From: Paenibacillus terricola
GTDB taxonomy: Bacteria; Bacillota; Bacilli; Paenibacillales; Paenibacillaceae
Assembly (NCBI RefSeq): GCF_014779765.1
Contig: NZ_JACXZA010000001.1
Location: 682,001-746,000, forward strand
Length of the DNA: 64,000 nucleotides
Reading direction: 5' to 3'
Part shown: piece after piece, positions 1 to 7,983 of the stretch
How positions within the stretch are numbered: the first letter of the stretch is position 1
How the letters are laid out: every line of letters starts with the position of its first letter
The notes under the pieces: model-generated
Database searches by the model: none
Told to the model about the DNA's origin: nothing
Seen by the model: the letters and a program-made list of their open reading frames with translations, nothing else
Translations under genes and position numbers: made by a program

Positions 1-968
1 TTCAGAAGCACCTTGCGTCTTGGCTGTACTTCGGCTCTTCCCTCGATTCGTTCGATCAGCATCGTAATGCCCAGCTCACCGAACCGGTATGCAGGCTGCT
101 CCGCGGTTGTGAACAGCGGATCGATTAGGTCGCGATAGCCTAGCGAATCGAAGGTGACGATGGACATCTGACCGGGCGTCTCGATGCCTCGGCGGCGGAA
201 TGATTGCAGCAGCCCAAGCGCAAGCAAGTTGTTGCCGGCCAGAATGGCAGTTGGCGCCGGATTCAAAGCGAACAGCCGCTCTACTGCTTGCTCCATATCT
301 TGCAGCCGATAACCGGTCTGGAAGACAAGCTGCTCATCGTATGGCAGACCGTTGGCTTCGAGCGCTTCACGGTATCCATCATGCCGTTCGCGCGCGGTGG
401 ATACATCAAATGTACCGCCGACCAGCGCGATGACTCGATGGCCAAGCTCGACGAGGTGATCAATCAGCTTACGCGCCCCCCCGACGCTGTCACCTACAAC
501 AGCGTCACATGTAATGCCCGGCACATCCCGGTCAATCGCGACGAACGGCGTTCCATGCCGCATGAGCGCTTCCAGCTGCTCCTTTGAATTGTCGCTTGCA
601 GGTGTAAGCAGAACGCCATCCACGCGAGTCGACAGAATGGTTTCGATATATTCCTTTTCTTTGACCAGATCCTCATCACTGTTACCGAGCAGCAATTTGT
701 AGCCATGTGCTCGTGCTGCATCTTCCGCTCCCCGTGCGAGTGTCGTATAGAACGGGTTCGTAATATCCGTAACGAGCAGAGAGACGATATTTGTTTTCTG
801 CAGGACGAGTGAACGGGCCATGGCGTTCGGCACGTAATTCATTTCTTCCATGACATGGCGGACTTTCGCTCTCGTTTTATCACTAATTCGTCCGGTATTA
901 TTAATAACGCGAGATACTGTCATCGCAGATACGTTCGCTTGCTTCGCGATATCGTAAATTGTAACCAT
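1..968 (-). CDS. LacI/GalR-family transcriptional regulator, 3' end cut by window edge
   Basis: The reverse strand reads without a stop from ATG at 968 to the window edge, giving about 322 residues, so only a few C-terminal residues are missing (family usually 330-345). The N-terminus is a typical LacI helix-turn-helix at about residues 2-23 (TIYDIAKQANVSAMTVSRVI), followed by the hinge motif (VRHVMEEMNYVPNAMARSL) and a periplasmic-binding-protein-like sugar-sensing domain (NIVSLLVTDITNPFY, VDGVLLTP, FDSLGYRDLIDPL). It should bind an operator as a dimer and respond to a sugar or related ligand. No target operon is visible because the downstream side lies outside the window; the ligand cannot be named. 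A GGGAAGG Shine-Dalgarno lies about 14 bases upstream of the ATG. Confidence 0.9.
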   Translation of the reverse strand, partial: MVTIYDIAKQANVSAMTVSRVINNTGRISDKTRAKVRHVMEEMNYVPNAMARSLVLQKTNIVSLLVTDITNPFYTTLARGAEDAARAHGYKLLLGNSDEDLVKEKEYIETILSTRVDGVLLTPASDNSKEQLEALMRHGTPFVAIDRDVPGITCDAVVGDSVGGARKLIDHLVELGHRVIALVGGTFDVSTARERHDGYREALEANGLPYDEQLVFQTGYRLQDMEQAVERLFALNPAPTAILAGNNLLALGLLQSFRRRGIETPGQMSIVTFDSLGYRDLIDPLFTTAEQPAYRFGELGITMLIERIEGRAEVQPRRKVLL

Positions 969-1000
969 TCGCTTAATCCAGCCTTCCCTATAAACCAATA

Positions 1001-1016
1001 TGTAGGATGATCTACA
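1001..1016. promoter_or_regulatory. Short inverted repeat upstream of the lacI-type gene, possible operator
   Basis: TGTAG (1001-1005) and CTACA (1012-1016) form a 5-bp inverted repeat about 33 bases upstream of the regulator start codon. LacI-family genes are often autoregulated through such palindromes. The symmetry is short, so this is only a candidate. Confidence 0.25.
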
Positions 1017-1125
1017 ACAAATCGTTCATACACACGATTAAGTATGCAATCTATGATTCCATCGTACTCAATTTATGGATTGACAGCAACAGCAATACTT
1101 TGGTTTTGATGCCAGGCCGCTCGGC

Positions 1126-1162
1126 AAGGCTATCATGCGAATTCGGCTTGATAGCCTTTTTT
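1126..1162 (+). terminator. Rho-independent terminator with no upstream plus-strand gene
   Basis: AAGGCTATCA (1126-1135) pairs with TGATAGCCTT (1149-1158) and is followed by a run of T (1157-1162). It would stop plus-strand transcription before the methyltransferase gene, yet everything upstream in the window is on the minus strand. Confidence 0.7.
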
Positions 1163-1243
1163 GTCATGTGAGCACCGTGTATCCTCTTTGCCCCTCTAGC
1201 CCATTATAAAGTACAATAAACCTGTAAGAAGGATGGGCGATTC

Positions 1244-1981
1244 ATGAAAGAATGGTATGAGCGGAGCTTCGGTGACGATTATATGGTCGTATACAGACAT
1301 CGGAACTGGGAGCGGGCGATTGAGGAAGTCCGTCTAATGATGAGGTGGCTGGAGCTGCCGCAGGGGTCATCACTGCTTGATGTTGGCTGCGGAATGGGCC
1401 GGCATGCGGTGGCACTCGCTGAGATGGGGTATCGAGTGAGCGGAGTCGATCTGTCGGAGCCGCTGCTGGAGGAAGCGCGAGAACATGATGTGAATGGGCA
1501 TGTGCGTTGGGAACATGGAGATATGCGGACGCTGCCTTATCCGGACAGTAGTTTCGATGCGACGTTAAATCTGTTCACGTCGTTTGGTTATTTCAGCGAG
1601 CAGGACAATCGGCGTGTTCTGCATGAGCAGAGGCGCGTATTGCGCTCGGGCGGTAGTTTTGTTATTGATTTTTTGAATGCGGATGAAGTTTCGCGTAAGC
1701 TCGCGCCGTTGTCTGAACATGTGGACGAGCAGACGGGCTGGATGATACGCGAGCAACGGCGAATTGAAAATGGGTCAGTTTGCAAGACGATTACGATTGT
1801 GACGAATTCAGGGGAAGAGCGTCACTATGAAGAATGTGTGAAGCTGTACGGACTGGATTGGTTCGAGGAGGCGCTTGCCGATGTTGGCATGCGTATTACA
1901 CGCATAGCCGGCAGCTATAACGGCGCGAACTATAACGGGTCCGAATCGAAACGGCTTATTATTAGCGGGAGAGCGGATTAA
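1244..1981 (+). CDS. Class I SAM-dependent methyltransferase
   Basis: A 245-residue cytosolic protein with a Rossmann-type methyltransferase fold. Motif I is LLDVGCGMGRH at residues 44-54 and the acidic residue that contacts the SAM ribose is in GVDLSEP near residue 69. A motif IV-like stretch (DSSFDATLNLFTSFGYF) follows at about 102-118. Upstream is AAGGATGGG as ribosome-binding site. Only two bases separate its stop from the next gene, a metallo-beta-lactamase-fold hydrolase, so the pair is probably cotranscribed. The substrate cannot be inferred; the family includes small-molecule and protein methyltransferases. Confidence 0.85.
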   Translation: MKEWYERSFGDDYMVVYRHRNWERAIEEVRLMMRWLELPQGSSLLDVGCGMGRHAVALAEMGYRVSGVDLSEPLLEEAREHDVNGHVRWEHGDMRTLPYPDSSFDATLNLFTSFGYFSEQDNRRVLHEQRRVLRSGGSFVIDFLNADEVSRKLAPLSEHVDEQTGWMIREQRRIENGSVCKTITIVTNSGEERHYEECVKLYGLDWFEEALADVGMRITRIAGSYNGANYNGSESKRLIISGRAD

Positions 1982-1983
1982 CA

Positions 1984-3015
1984 ATGACTAATGAACATCA
2001 ATCAGATGCAAATGCAATAGCAAATACGAATCAACTGGATAACGGCTGGATACAGGTGAAGGTGCCGCTGCCTTTTTCGCTGAAATATGTGAATGCTTAC
2101 TTGGTACCGGAGCAAGAAGGCAGCGGCTATACCGTCATCGATCCTGGGCTGCATACGCCCGAAGCGCTGGCAGCTTGGGAGTTCGTGCTGGCGAACCTCG
2201 GTCTTACGTTCACCGATATTATACGTATCGTGCTGACGCATCAGCATCCGGATCATTACGGTCTGGCAGGGTTGTTCCAGCAGCGGTCTGGTGCGCCTGT
2301 ATGGATAAGCCGCGCATCGCAGCAATATGCGGAACGGATGTGGGGACCTAATCGAGTGCTTGCCGACGAGCTGATTGAAGTGTTCCGGCTGCATGGCATG
2401 CCGAATGAACTGCGCCAAGGAATCAAAGACAACTTGGAGAGCTTCGTTCCGATGGTTACTCCTTACCCAGCTGTGACCTATATGGAAGCGGGTCAGCCAT
2501 TCCGATTCGGTGGGATCGATTGGACCACAATCGAAGGCAATGGTCACGCAGAGGGGCAAATATTGTTCTATGATGAGGCTAGCGGAATAATTGTATGCGG
2601 GGATCAAGTCATGCCCGACATTACGCCCAATGTGAGCGTCGTACCGGGTGAAACAGAGGATCCGCTGGAAGCTTTCCTTGTCAGTTTGCAGCAGCTCAGC
2701 AAGCTGGAGGTATCGCTCGCTCTGCCGGGTCATCGGGAATCCTTTGTCGATTTTACCGGACGCTGTGAGGGCTTAATTGCGCATCATGCCCGCCGACTGG
2801 ACAAAATGGTCGTACTGCTGCAGGAGCAGCAGGGAGCGGAGGCGACTGGATTCGCGATGTGTGAACTGCTGTTCGGAGGTCGTATTACGCTTAATATGCA
2901 TAACTTGCGTTTCGCGATGGCAGAGACGCTTGCTCACCTTGTTCGTCTGGAGAAGCAGGGAAGAGTGGAGCTGCTGAAGCGGAACGGGCAATACATCTAT
3001 CATGCGATATTATAA
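1984..3015 (+). CDS. MBL-fold metallohydrolase
   Basis: A 343-residue metallo-beta-lactamase-fold protein. The binuclear metal site is visible as HQHPDH (86-91), a further His at 188 (NGHAEG), Asp 207 (CGDQ) and His 250 (LPGHRE). The C-terminal 90 residues look like a helical/winged-helix tail, as in glyoxalase-II-like and lactonase-like relatives. It follows the methyltransferase gene by two bases, with the ribosome-binding site (GGGAGAG) inside the upstream gene, suggesting translational coupling. The substrate is unknown. Confidence 0.85.
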   Translation: MTNEHQSDANAIANTNQLDNGWIQVKVPLPFSLKYVNAYLVPEQEGSGYTVIDPGLHTPEALAAWEFVLANLGLTFTDIIRIVLTHQHPDHYGLAGLFQQRSGAPVWISRASQQYAERMWGPNRVLADELIEVFRLHGMPNELRQGIKDNLESFVPMVTPYPAVTYMEAGQPFRFGGIDWTTIEGNGHAEGQILFYDEASGIIVCGDQVMPDITPNVSVVPGETEDPLEAFLVSLQQLSKLEVSLALPGHRESFVDFTGRCEGLIAHHARRLDKMVVLLQEQQGAEATGFAMCELLFGGRITLNMHNLRFAMAETLAHLVRLEKQGRVELLKRNGQYIYHAIL

Positions 3016-3020
3016 AACGG

Positions 3021-3066
3021 AACGTCCGGTCCTCATCAGTTGATGAGCAGCCGGACGTTTATTTGT
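3021..3066. terminator. Intrinsic terminator between convergent genes
   Basis: AACGTCCGG (3021-3029) pairs with CCGGACGTT (3051-3059), enclosing an inner CTCATC/GATGAG stem. The following sequence is T-rich. It probably serves the MBL-fold gene and, from the other side, the MarR gene. Confidence 0.8.
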
Positions 3067-3095
3067 TTATTGCTTTGAACGCAATAAAGTAAGGG

Positions 3096-3545
3096 TTATA
3101 GGAATCGATTGCGCTCTGAATAGTAATTGAACGCTTTTGTCAGCAGGTCAGCCAGCTGAAGAGTTTGCTCCTCACCAAGATGCTCAGCCAGTCCACCCAG
3201 TGACTGCTTGAAGTGCTCGTCTGCTTCCTGGGCAATTTGCAGTCCTTTCGGCGTCAAGATGAGATCGTAAGACCGTTTGTCCTCAGGGTCGACCGTACGT
3301 TCGACAAGTTTATCTTCGATTAGCGTTTTCATCAGCTGCGTTACAGAAGGCGGGGTAACCATCAACCGTTTGCTGATTTCCGACAACTTCATGCCATGGC
3401 GTCCATTCCTTGTGGCTTCCATGATACAGAACAGTACACGGATTTCGCTCCGCTTGTATCCGCTCACGGGCCGTTCCCGCCACTCGGCTTTGGAGAAACG
3501 TAAAAATGCTTCATGCAGCTCTTGAATCAAATCATTCTTTTCCAT
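3096..3545 (-). CDS. MarR-family transcriptional regulator
   Basis: A 149-residue protein with the winged-helix MarR fold: SEISKRLMVTPPSVTQLMKTL is the recognition-helix region and DKRSYDLILTPKG is the wing, whose D-x-R-S/R signature is typical. It should be a dimeric repressor responsive to small molecules or redox state. The start is well supported by AGGAGA four bases before the ATG. It is transcribed divergently from the UDP-glucose dehydrogenase operon, and the intervening DNA holds a MarR-like palindrome, so it may control itself and possibly that operon. The ligand is unknown. Confidence 0.88.
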   Translation of the reverse strand: MEKNDLIQELHEAFLRFSKAEWRERPVSGYKRSEIRVLFCIMEATRNGRHGMKLSEISKRLMVTPPSVTQLMKTLIEDKLVERTVDPEDKRSYDLILTPKGLQIAQEADEHFKQSLGGLAEHLGEEQTLQLADLLTKAFNYYSERNRFL

Positions 3546-3620
3546 AGATTCTCCTGTCTAATATGGCAAATGTATATTGTTAATAATACTTGAATTGTGC
3601 CCATTTGTTCATTATTATTA

Positions 3621-3639
3621 TAGTTAGGTTACTAAACTA
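3621..3639. promoter_or_regulatory. Candidate MarR operator
   Basis: TAGTT (3621-3625) and AACTA (3635-3639) flank a partly symmetric GGTTAC core in the AT-rich divergent region between the MarR gene and ugd. A second weaker symmetry, GTAT...ATAC, lies at 3572-3589 nearer the MarR start. Position and symmetry fit an operator; binding is inferred. Confidence 0.4.
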
Positions 3640-3702
3640 AATAAATTTATATAAACTTTACACTTTTATTATGGCTGTTAAACACAAACCGGGGTGGATT
3701 TT

Positions 3703-5075
3703 ATGAACATTGGCATTATGGGGACCGGATATGTTGGACTAGTCCATGGCGCTGTTCTTTCAAGTTATGGTTTTAATGTTTCATGTATGGATGTAGACGA
3801 GCATAAAATAAAGCAATTATCCGCTGGCGTGTCCCCGATCTACGAGCCTGAGCTGGAGCAGCTGATCCAGCGCGGCATCGCGGGTGGCACGCTGTCGTTC
3901 ACTTCGGATGCACAACAGGTCGTGCAAATGAGCGATGTGATTTTCATAGCGGTAGGCACCCCTTCGAAGAAGGACGGCAGCGCTGATCTCTCATACGTTC
4001 AGGGAGTCGTGCAAACGATCAGCAACTATTTGAACGGCTACAAAGTGATCGTATGCAAATCGACGCTGCCTGTTGGGTCGAGCAGCCGTATTGCAAAGCA
4101 GCTTAATGGAGCGCTGCAAGCGTCCGGCGCATCGTTCCGTGTGGATGTCGCATCCAATCCAGAGTTTCTTCGGCAGGGGCAGGCGGTTAGTGACGCATTG
4201 TCGCCATCTAGAATTGTTATCGGGACAGATTCGGATACTGCTAGACAGATGCTGCAATCCATCTATTCTATTCAGATTGCGCGTGGCGTGCCGGTTCTAT
4301 TCACGAACCCGGAGACGGCGGAGATGGTCAAGTATGCATCCAATTCATTCCTGGCGGTCAAAATTTCATTCATCAATGAACTTGCGCTACTGGCCGAGAA
4401 AGTAGGTGCCAAGATTGATGACATTGCAGAGGGAATGGGGCTCGACAGCCGAATTTCACCCCATTTTCTACAGGCCGGACCAGGTTATGGAGGAAGCTGC
4501 TTCCCGAAAGATACAGAGGCTGTCGTCGACATAGGCAGACGAAATGGCGAACCATTGTTCGTTGTACAGGCGCAATTGACGCGAATAAGAAACAGAAGCA
4601 GAAGATGGTTACGAAGATTAGCGAAGCGCTGGCGCCGTACAGTGGCAGACTGAAGGGAAAAACGATCAGCGTGTGGGGACTTTCTTTCAAACCGGATACT
4701 GATGATATTCGTGATGCGCCAAGCCGTGATATCATCCAAGGGCTTGTTGAGCGGGGAGCATCCATCAATGCCTATTGTCCGCAGGGGATGCGGCAGGCGA
4801 GACGGCTGTGGTCGGAATTGAATGGTACGATTCAATATTGCAACAGTGAAGCAGATTGCGCGGCGAATGCCGATGCGATCGTCTTGATGACCGAATGGGC
4901 GCAGTTCCGTACTGTAGATTGGGAAGCTATTGCAAGGGGCATGCGGGGCGATCGCGCGATGTTTGATTTACGAAATATGTTCGCAATGAATACAGACGTC
5001 CAGCAGTTATTTACCTACTACGGCGTTGGCGCCAATGCGGAGCCTAAAGTGTATTCGCTGCAGGAGGCCAAATGA
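3703..5075 (+). pseudogene. ugd: UDP-glucose 6-dehydrogenase, interrupted by a one-base frameshift
   Basis: UDP-glucose dehydrogenase oxidises UDP-glucose to UDP-glucuronate with NAD+. The first frame (GTG at 3694, but ATG at 3703 has better spacing to GGGGTGG) gives the NAD-binding motif GIMGTGYVGL and the catalytic cysteine in GGSCFPKD (Cys 266). It stays homologous through FVVQA at residue 290, then becomes arginine-rich nonsense ending at 4653. The C-terminal domain (KMVTKISEAL, GLSFKPDTDDIRDAPS) continues in the -1 frame to 5075. Adding one base near 4572 (GCG-CAA to GCG-GCA) restores a 457-residue protein of normal length. It is the first gene of a sugar-nucleotide operon and overlaps the next gene by four bases. 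This is either a true mutation or an assembly error. Confidence 0.9.
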
Positions 5076-6106
5076 CAACGTATTGTGTTACAGGGGGAGC
5101 GGGCTTCATTGGCTCCCATTTGTGCGAGCGGCTGCTTGGTCAAGGTCATCGCGTTGTATGTATTGATAATTTCAATGATGTCTATGATTACAGAATAAAG
5201 ATGAATAACGTGCTGAAGAGTACGCATACGACCGAACCGTTTCTTCGGTCAGATAAGTTGTCCGATCTGCAGAAGCTGCCTGGCATTGTGAATGACAGCC
5301 GTTATAAGCTCGTTGTCGCAGATATTCGCGATCTGGCTGCAATGGACGCCGTATTCGCAAGCGAGCAGATCGAAGTTGTGATCCATCTAGCGGCGATGGC
5401 TGGCGTAAGGCCTTCCATCGAAGATCCGATGCTGTATGAAGAAGTGAACGTGAAAGGCACGATGCATATTCTTGAAGCGATGCGCAAGCATGGAGTACGC
5501 AAATGGTTATGCGCTTCAAGTTCATCCGTATACGGCAATCAGAAGAAGCTTCCTTTCTCCGAACAGGATCCTGTTGACCGAATGATATCGCCCTATGCGG
5601 CAACGAAGAATTCGTGCGAGGTGATGGGTCATACGTATCACCATTTGTTCGGCATCGATACGGTGATGCTCCGTTTCTTCACCGTATACGGCGAACGCCA
5701 GCGGCCTGATCTTGCCATTCATAAGTTTCTACGAATGCTGGAGAATGGCGAGGAGCTGACGCTGTACGGCGATGGATCGTCGAGACGAGATTACACGCAT
5801 ATTGATGATATTATTCAAGGCTTGTTAGGTGCGCTTCAATATATCGAGAATGAAGAGCGAGTATATGAGATCGTTAACCTCGGAACCCATCATACCGTCA
5901 CGTTAATCGAGCTCGTGCAGACGCTGGAGCGACATGCAGGCCATGCCGCGAATATTCGATGGCTGCCTGATCAGCCTGGCGATGTGGATCAGACTTACGC
6001 GGATATAAGCAAAGCGCGCCGCTTGTTCGGATATGATCCGACAACCGATTTTGAAGAAGGCATTGCAAGATTCGTGACTTGGTACAGGGGTGAACGCAAA
6101 TGGTGA
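5072..6106 (+). CDS. NAD-dependent epimerase, UDP-glucuronate 4-epimerase-like
   Basis: A 344-residue extended SDR enzyme. TGGAGFIG at residues 7-14 is the NAD-binding loop, and the catalytic pair is Tyr 175/Lys 179 (SPYAATK) with an upstream CASSSSVYG serine motif. The stretch IDNFNDVYDYRIK resembles the signature of UDP-glucuronate 4-epimerases, which convert UDP-glucuronate to UDP-galacturonate. That fits its position directly after ugd (ATGA overlap). A UDP-glucose 4-epimerase or decarboxylase activity is the alternative. The next gene starts inside its last codons. Confidence 0.85.
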   Translation: MTTYCVTGGAGFIGSHLCERLLGQGHRVVCIDNFNDVYDYRIKMNNVLKSTHTTEPFLRSDKLSDLQKLPGIVNDSRYKLVVADIRDLAAMDAVFASEQIEVVIHLAAMAGVRPSIEDPMLYEEVNVKGTMHILEAMRKHGVRKWLCASSSSVYGNQKKLPFSEQDPVDRMISPYAATKNSCEVMGHTYHHLFGIDTVMLRFFTVYGERQRPDLAIHKFLRMLENGEELTLYGDGSSRRDYTHIDDIIQGLLGALQYIENEERVYEIVNLGTHHTVTLIELVQTLERHAGHAANIRWLPDQPGDVDQTYADISKARRLFGYDPTTDFEEGIARFVTWYRGERKW

Positions 6107-6807
6107 AGCTGTCAATCGTAGCGCCGATTTATAATGAAGAAGAGAATATTCGACTGCTGCATGAGGCAATAACGAACGCGGTGAAGGAACGAGTGGAGAG
6201 CTATGAGATCGTGCTCGTGAATGACGGAAGCAAGGATCGCAGCGCAAGTATTCTCAATGAGCTTGCAGCGGAAGATCCGGCTGTTCAAGTCATTCATTTC
6301 GTCTCGAACTGCGGACAGACAGCTGCGATTTATGCAGGCCTCAAGCATGCGAAAGGCGATCTGATTGCGCTCATCGATGCGGATCTGCAGACGGACCCTC
6401 GCGATATTTTTAAACTGATGCCATACATCCCGCAGATGGATTTCGTCAACGGCAAGCGAGTCAAACGCCAAGATACATTGGTGAAGAAGGTATCTTCCCG
6501 CGTCGGCAACGGCGTGCGCAACTGGCTTACGGGCGATCAAATCTACGATACGGGCTGCCCGATGAAGCTGATGAAACGTGAAGTGGCGGAGAGCTACTAT
6601 CTCTATGAGGGAATGCATCGTTTCCTGCCGACGCTGGCCAAGATTAACGGCTTCAAGGTGATTGAGGTCGCGGTGTCGCATCGTGAACGGCAGCATGGCG
6701 TGTCCAAATACGGTGTCTTCAATCGCGCATTCGTCGGCTTGATGGATGCGATCGTCATTGGCTGGCTTAGAAAACGGGTCATCCGATACCAAGTAAGAGG
6801 CCAGTAG
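6100..6807 (+). CDS. Family 2 glycosyltransferase, dolichol/undecaprenyl-phosphate sugar transferase type
   Basis: A 235-residue GT-A glycosyltransferase. It begins LSIVAPIYNEEENI and carries the nucleotide/metal-binding DAD at 93-95 (LIDADLQTDP) plus KRQDTLVKKVSSRVGN and a late HRERQHGVSKYG, the pattern of DPM1/ArnC-like enzymes that move a sugar onto a polyprenyl phosphate. It lacks the two C-terminal membrane helices of ArnC, and the short membrane protein encoded next may take that role. It overlaps the epimerase gene by seven bases and abuts the next gene. The donor is probably a UDP-uronate made by the two upstream enzymes (inference). Confidence 0.85.
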   Translation: MVKLSIVAPIYNEEENIRLLHEAITNAVKERVESYEIVLVNDGSKDRSASILNELAAEDPAVQVIHFVSNCGQTAAIYAGLKHAKGDLIALIDADLQTDPRDIFKLMPYIPQMDFVNGKRVKRQDTLVKKVSSRVGNGVRNWLTGDQIYDTGCPMKLMKREVAESYYLYEGMHRFLPTLAKINGFKVIEVAVSHRERQHGVSKYGVFNRAFVGLMDAIVIGWLRKRVIRYQVRGQ

Positions 6808-7170
6808 ATGCGCAGCTATATATTCGGCAGCCTGTCGTGGAGCGAGATATGTTGGGTGGTGTTCGGGTTCGCCGGACAAATTATGTTCTCATTGCGCTTC
6901 GTGACCCAGTGGCTGGCAAGCGAGAAGGCTAAGCAAACGGTCATCCCGATGTCATTCTGGGTTTACAGCATACTTGGCAGCGCCATCCTGTCAGCTTATG
7001 CGCTTTATCGGAGGGATCCTGTCTTCCTGCTAGGGCAGCTTCCAAGCGTATTCGTGTATTTCCGCAATATTATGATCAACCGGAAGGCAGCTAGAAAAGC
7101 AGAGGATGATGCTGCTGCTGTGGTAAACAAGCACGTTCAGAACAGCAATGTACGGTCCATCGATTCGTAA
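6808..7170 (+). CDS. Small membrane protein with lipid-A-disaccharide-synthase N-terminal domain
   Basis: A 120-residue protein with three predicted membrane helices and the motif FSLRFVTQWLASEKAK...PMSFWVYSILGS, which is characteristic of the LAB_N (LpxB N-terminal) family. In Gram-positives this domain stands alone and is usually coded beside a polyprenyl-phosphate glycosyltransferase, as here, where the start codon directly follows the upstream stop. A role in anchoring the transferase or moving lipid-linked sugar across the membrane is plausible but unproven. It is the last gene of the operon and is followed by a strong terminator. Confidence 0.85.
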   Translation: MRSYIFGSLSWSEICWVVFGFAGQIMFSLRFVTQWLASEKAKQTVIPMSFWVYSILGSAILSAYALYRRDPVFLLGQLPSVFVYFRNIMINRKAARKAEDDAAAVVNKHVQNSNVRSIDS

Positions 7171-7179
7171 AAATGGAAG

Positions 7180-7237
7180 AAGGCTGTCATACAGCAGGTT
7201 AGATGCCAATAACCTGCTGTATGACAGCCTTTTTTTG
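7180..7237. terminator. Strong intrinsic terminator with a 22-bp stem
   Basis: A perfect 22-base inverted repeat (7180-7201 with 7210-7231, beginning AAGGCTGTCATACAG) with an 8-base loop is followed by seven T. It ends the sugar operon; the reverse strand also has a T-rich exit, so it can serve the convergent pgpA gene. Confidence 0.93.
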
Positions 7238-7258
7238 CGTTCTTTACGTATGGTTAGA

Positions 7259-7789
7259 TCATTCCGGATGGCCATTCTCATGGTCAGCTTGCATCCGATG
7301 CGCGATTCGGCTTGCTGCGGCGGCAGCAATCGCGCCGACGAGATCATCAAGAAACGTGTGCACGTCGCGCCCGTTTTTTTCGTTGAGCCGCTTGATGACG
7401 CCGGGCTTCAGCTTGTCAATATAGCCGAAGTTGGTCAGGCCGATACTGCCATAAACGTTCACGATAGATAAGGCGAGCACTTCATCGCAGCCGTACAGCG
7501 GCTCATCATGGAACAGCATGTCCTGCAGAGGCGGCAGCAGCAATCGTTGTTCAGCTAGCATATCGAGCTGAATGCCTGTTAGTACCGCATTGTGCACCTC
7601 TCGCTTGGACAATACCGCCTCAACGTGCTCGATGCAAGCTTCCTCTGTCAGCTCAGGGTAGTAGTCCTTCTGCAGCAAGTAAGCGAGCTCTGCAATCTCT
7701 TGAATGGAGACGCCTCGCTTCGACAGCCATTGCCTTGTCGCTTCGGCGACTGCTCGGCTGTTCAGTCTGTAAGGCTCCGGGTTAGACAT
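7259..7789 (-). CDS. pgpA: Phosphatidylglycerophosphatase A-type protein (YutG)
   Basis: A 176-residue protein closely resembling B. subtilis YutG, assigned to the PgpA family that dephosphorylates phosphatidylglycerol phosphate in phospholipid synthesis. Visible family motifs are REVHNAVLTGIQLD, YGCDEVLALSIVNVYGSIG and HTFLDDLVGAIAAAAA, the last carrying conserved acidic residues. The frame is open back to 8017, but AAGGAGG ten bases before the ATG at 7789 and the family start (MSNPEPYRLNSRAV) fix the beginning there. It is convergent with the sugar operon and divergent from gerM. Confidence 0.88.
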   Translation of the reverse strand: MSNPEPYRLNSRAVAEATRQWLSKRGVSIQEIAELAYLLQKDYYPELTEEACIEHVEAVLSKREVHNAVLTGIQLDMLAEQRLLLPPLQDMLFHDEPLYGCDEVLALSIVNVYGSIGLTNFGYIDKLKPGVIKRLNEKNGRDVHTFLDDLVGAIAAAAASRIAHRMQADHENGHPE

Positions 7790-7983
7790 TGTGCAATAGC
7801 CTCCTTGCGTTATAGATGAATGGCGTTTCGAACTCCTCTGCGGTAAAAACGAAACTTTGTCCAATGGAGTGGACAAAACTGGTCTAAAAAAGCAGAGAGC
7901 TCGTATACATAGTACTACAAACCGAGCCAATGAACCAATTACGCCGTGGCGCGGCGCGAATAGGATGGGAGGAAGAAACGGAT

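Noticed and set aside
4653-4653. Programmed -1 frameshift in ugd
   Set aside because: No slippery heptamer with downstream pseudoknot or stimulatory Shine-Dalgarno at 4565-4580, and the family is not known to need one; a simple deletion explains it.
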